A stretch of 11,793 bases of DNA from CAIWTU01 sp035686205 (GTDB lineage Bacteria; Desulfobacterota; Desulfuromonadia; Geobacterales; Geobacteraceae), in the NCBI GenBank assembly GCA_035686205.1, contig DASRZQ010000195.1, forward strand, positions 1-11,793, read 5' to 3'. This document shows, one piece after another, positions 11,769-11,793 of this stretch (position 1 is its first letter; each line of letters opens with the position of its first letter). The notes below the pieces were generated by a model. It had not been told where the DNA came from, searched no databases, and saw only the letters and a program-made list of their open reading frames with translations. The position numbers and the translations under genes are program-made.

Positions 11769-11793
11769 GCAGAAAGGGACCGGCTGCTTTTTA

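Overview
This is a chromosomal stretch of mostly housekeeping genes from a moderately GC-rich Gram-negative-type bacterium. The separate trpE, trpG and trpD genes, a multi-PAS histidine kinase of the IAHQWRQPL type, a DUF4337 protein, a stand-alone THUMP protein and a short transaldolase suggest a Desulfuromonadales/Geobacter-like member of the Desulfobacterota. That is inference from gene content; no rRNA or other taxonomic marker is present.

Layout. (1) 57-3367, minus strand: trpE-trpG-trpD, the first steps from chorismate to tryptophan, read from a strong-looking promoter at 3459-3487. Both junctions of the operon are opened up by repeats: a two-hairpin palindromic element between trpE and trpG, and 7-base-period heptad arrays between trpG and trpD. 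A further copy of the two-hairpin element, apparently cut by the window edge, follows trpD. (2) 3651-5609, plus strand: htpG (bacterial Hsp90), divergent from trpE and ended by another copy of the two-hairpin element, whose first hairpin plus T-run looks like a terminator. (3) 5710-8999, minus strand: a THUMP-domain protein, a small conserved protein of unknown function and an orphan PAS sensor histidine kinase. A 216-base spacer between the first two is rich in inverted repeats and may encode a structured RNA. (4) 9223-11383, plus strand: a DUF4337 membrane protein, then folK (folate pathway), a membrane-anchored YHS-domain protein and a transaldolase/fructose-6-phosphate aldolase-family enzyme, ending in a clear intrinsic terminator. 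A second heptad array lies just before folK. (5) 11442-11768, minus strand: a Cys-rich YgbA-type protein (nitrous oxide-stimulated promoter family), convergent with the aldolase gene.

I found no defence system, prophage, CRISPR array, tRNA or rRNA. No exciting new multi-gene system is evident among the proteins. The most unusual material is in the spacers: (a) the bipartite palindromic element whose two half-units carry different but self-complementary stem sequences; (b) two distinct families of 7-base-period arrays; (c) the nested inverted repeats at 8263-8451; (d) a folK start that may be leaderless. Among the proteins, the Cys/His cluster in one PAS domain of the kinase and the YHS protein between two metabolic genes deserve a second look.
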